DNA of 14,143 nucleotides from JBCCRH01 sp039208045 (GTDB lineage: Bacteria; Bacteroidota; Bacteroidia; Chitinophagales; Saprospiraceae). The notes below the pieces were generated by a model. That model had not been told where the DNA came from. It saw only the letters and a program-made list of their open reading frames with translations, and did no database searches. The stretch spans positions 1-14,143 of the forward strand of contig JBCCRH010000117.1 of the NCBI GenBank assembly GCA_039208045.1. The letters run 5' to 3'. This document shows, piece by piece, positions 13,557-14,143 of the stretch; positions within the stretch are counted from its first letter, which is position 1, and every line of letters starts with the position of its first letter. Position numbers and translations under genes: made by a program.

Positions 13557-14143
13557 ATGATACGTTTCATTTATACTTTCTTACTGTTACTTATTTTTTC
13601 GATTCCCAATGTAGGCCAAGAAATAGTTACTCATCAAAAATTGTTAGATCAATATAAAAATTATGAGGCAACTTCTATTAAGAATAGGCGCTTTAAGCAT
13701 GCTGATATAGTACCCTTGATACAAAAATTGAAACCTCCTTTTAAGGTTCAGGAAATAGGCAAATCAATAGAAGGGCGCTCCATCTATCGGGTGCAGCTGG
13801 GAAATGGCCCGACCAAAGTGCTGCTCTGGTCGCAAATGCATGGCAATGAGCCGACGGCCACTATGGCGCTGATGGATGTGTTCAACTTTTTTAGCGTAAG
13901 CGACCAATACGATGGCTTTCGCCAAAAACTGCTGGAAGAGCTGACCTTGGTATTTATCCCCATGCTCAACCCAGATGGAGCCGAGCAATTTGAGCGCCGC
14001 AATGCCCTTGGGGTAGACCTGAACCGCGATGCCATTCGACTACAGTCGCCAGAAGCTAAACTGCTAAAGCAGCAGCGCGATGAGTTGGATGCGGACTGGG
14101 GCTTTAACCTACACGACCAGAGCCGCTACTACAGCGCAGGGCA
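13557..14143 (+). CDS. M14 family zinc carboxypeptidase (partial, N-terminal 195 aa)
   Basis: An open frame begins at ATG 13557 and runs off the right edge. It has a signal peptide (MIRFIYTFLLLLIFSIPNVGQ), so the enzyme is exported. The M14 zinc site is visible: H95 and E98 in MHGNEPT, and H186 in FNLHDQS as the third ligand. NPDGAEQFERRN (138-149) and VDLNRD (153-158, N156/R157) are the substrate-carboxylate-binding segments. The 'MHGNEPT' and 'NPDG-x-x-x-F-R-R-N' forms resemble the Bacteroidota M14 group that removes C-terminal residues or cleaves cell-wall-type peptides; the exact substrate cannot be told. The catalytic Glu and any C-terminal sorting domain lie beyond the window. It is transcribed divergently from the Crp/Fnr gene. 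Confidence 0.88.
   Translation, partial: MIRFIYTFLLLLIFSIPNVGQEIVTHQKLLDQYKNYEATSIKNRRFKHADIVPLIQKLKPPFKVQEIGKSIEGRSIYRVQLGNGPTKVLLWSQMHGNEPTATMALMDVFNFFSVSDQYDGFRQKLLEELTLVFIPMLNPDGAEQFERRNALGVDLNRDAIRLQSPEAKLLKQQRDELDADWGFNLHDQSRYYSAG

Noticed and set aside
1..14143. CRISPR array, tRNA/rRNA genes or an intact insertion sequence
   Set aside because: No regularly spaced direct repeats, no tRNA-like cloverleaf and no transposase frame was seen in either strand.

Overview
The window comes from a member of the Bacteroidota, probably a Saprospiria/Lewinella-like marine or freshwater lineage. Three things point there: type IX secretion system (T9SS) genes (a PorD/DUF4835 protein, a PorE-like TPR/PD40 protein, and a cargo protein with a C-terminal T9SS sorting domain), promoter-like boxes of the Bacteroidota TAnnTTTG type, and A/T-rich leaders without clear Shine-Dalgarno sites. 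Phylum placement is firm. The class-level placement is inference.

Left block (1-5484, all + strand): the 3' end of coaBC (coenzyme A synthesis) overlaps porD by 8 bases. Then come two hairpins, a secreted beta-propeller-like protein of unknown function, and purN (purine synthesis) on a GTG start 9 bases further on. Last is a 695-aa envelope protein that looks like PorE but ends in a SPOR domain where PorE has an OmpA-like domain.

Middle block (5501-9326, - strand): a two-gene unit of a 950-aa M16 zinc peptidase followed, 1 base later, by a PLP-dependent ACC deaminase/D-cysteine desulfhydrase family enzyme. Its 3' end converges with the PorE-like gene, and a 16-bp-stem inverted repeat sits exactly at the junction.

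Right block (9327-14143): a 354-base gap with palindromic REP-like sequence, a Uma2-family endonuclease-like gene (+), and then convergent to it an 804-aa secreted protein (-). That protein joins an uncharacterised module, a discoidin (F5/8 type C) domain and a T9SS sorting domain behind a lipobox signal peptide. Directly upstream of it on the same strand is a Crp/Fnr-family regulator, and between the two lies a perfect TTTGAC-N4-GTCAAA palindrome about 41 bases upstream of the start site predicted from a TAGTTTTG box. This looks like a local regulator-operator-target unit. The divergent gap beyond the regulator is almost wholly a 161-bp near-palindrome, followed by an M14 carboxypeptidase cut off by the window end.

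The most unusual items are the regulator/operator/T9SS-cargo unit (12674-13352), the SPOR-for-OmpA swap in the PorE-like protein, and the two intergenic palindromic elements, which share an edge sequence. No rRNA, tRNA, CRISPR array or intact transposase was seen.
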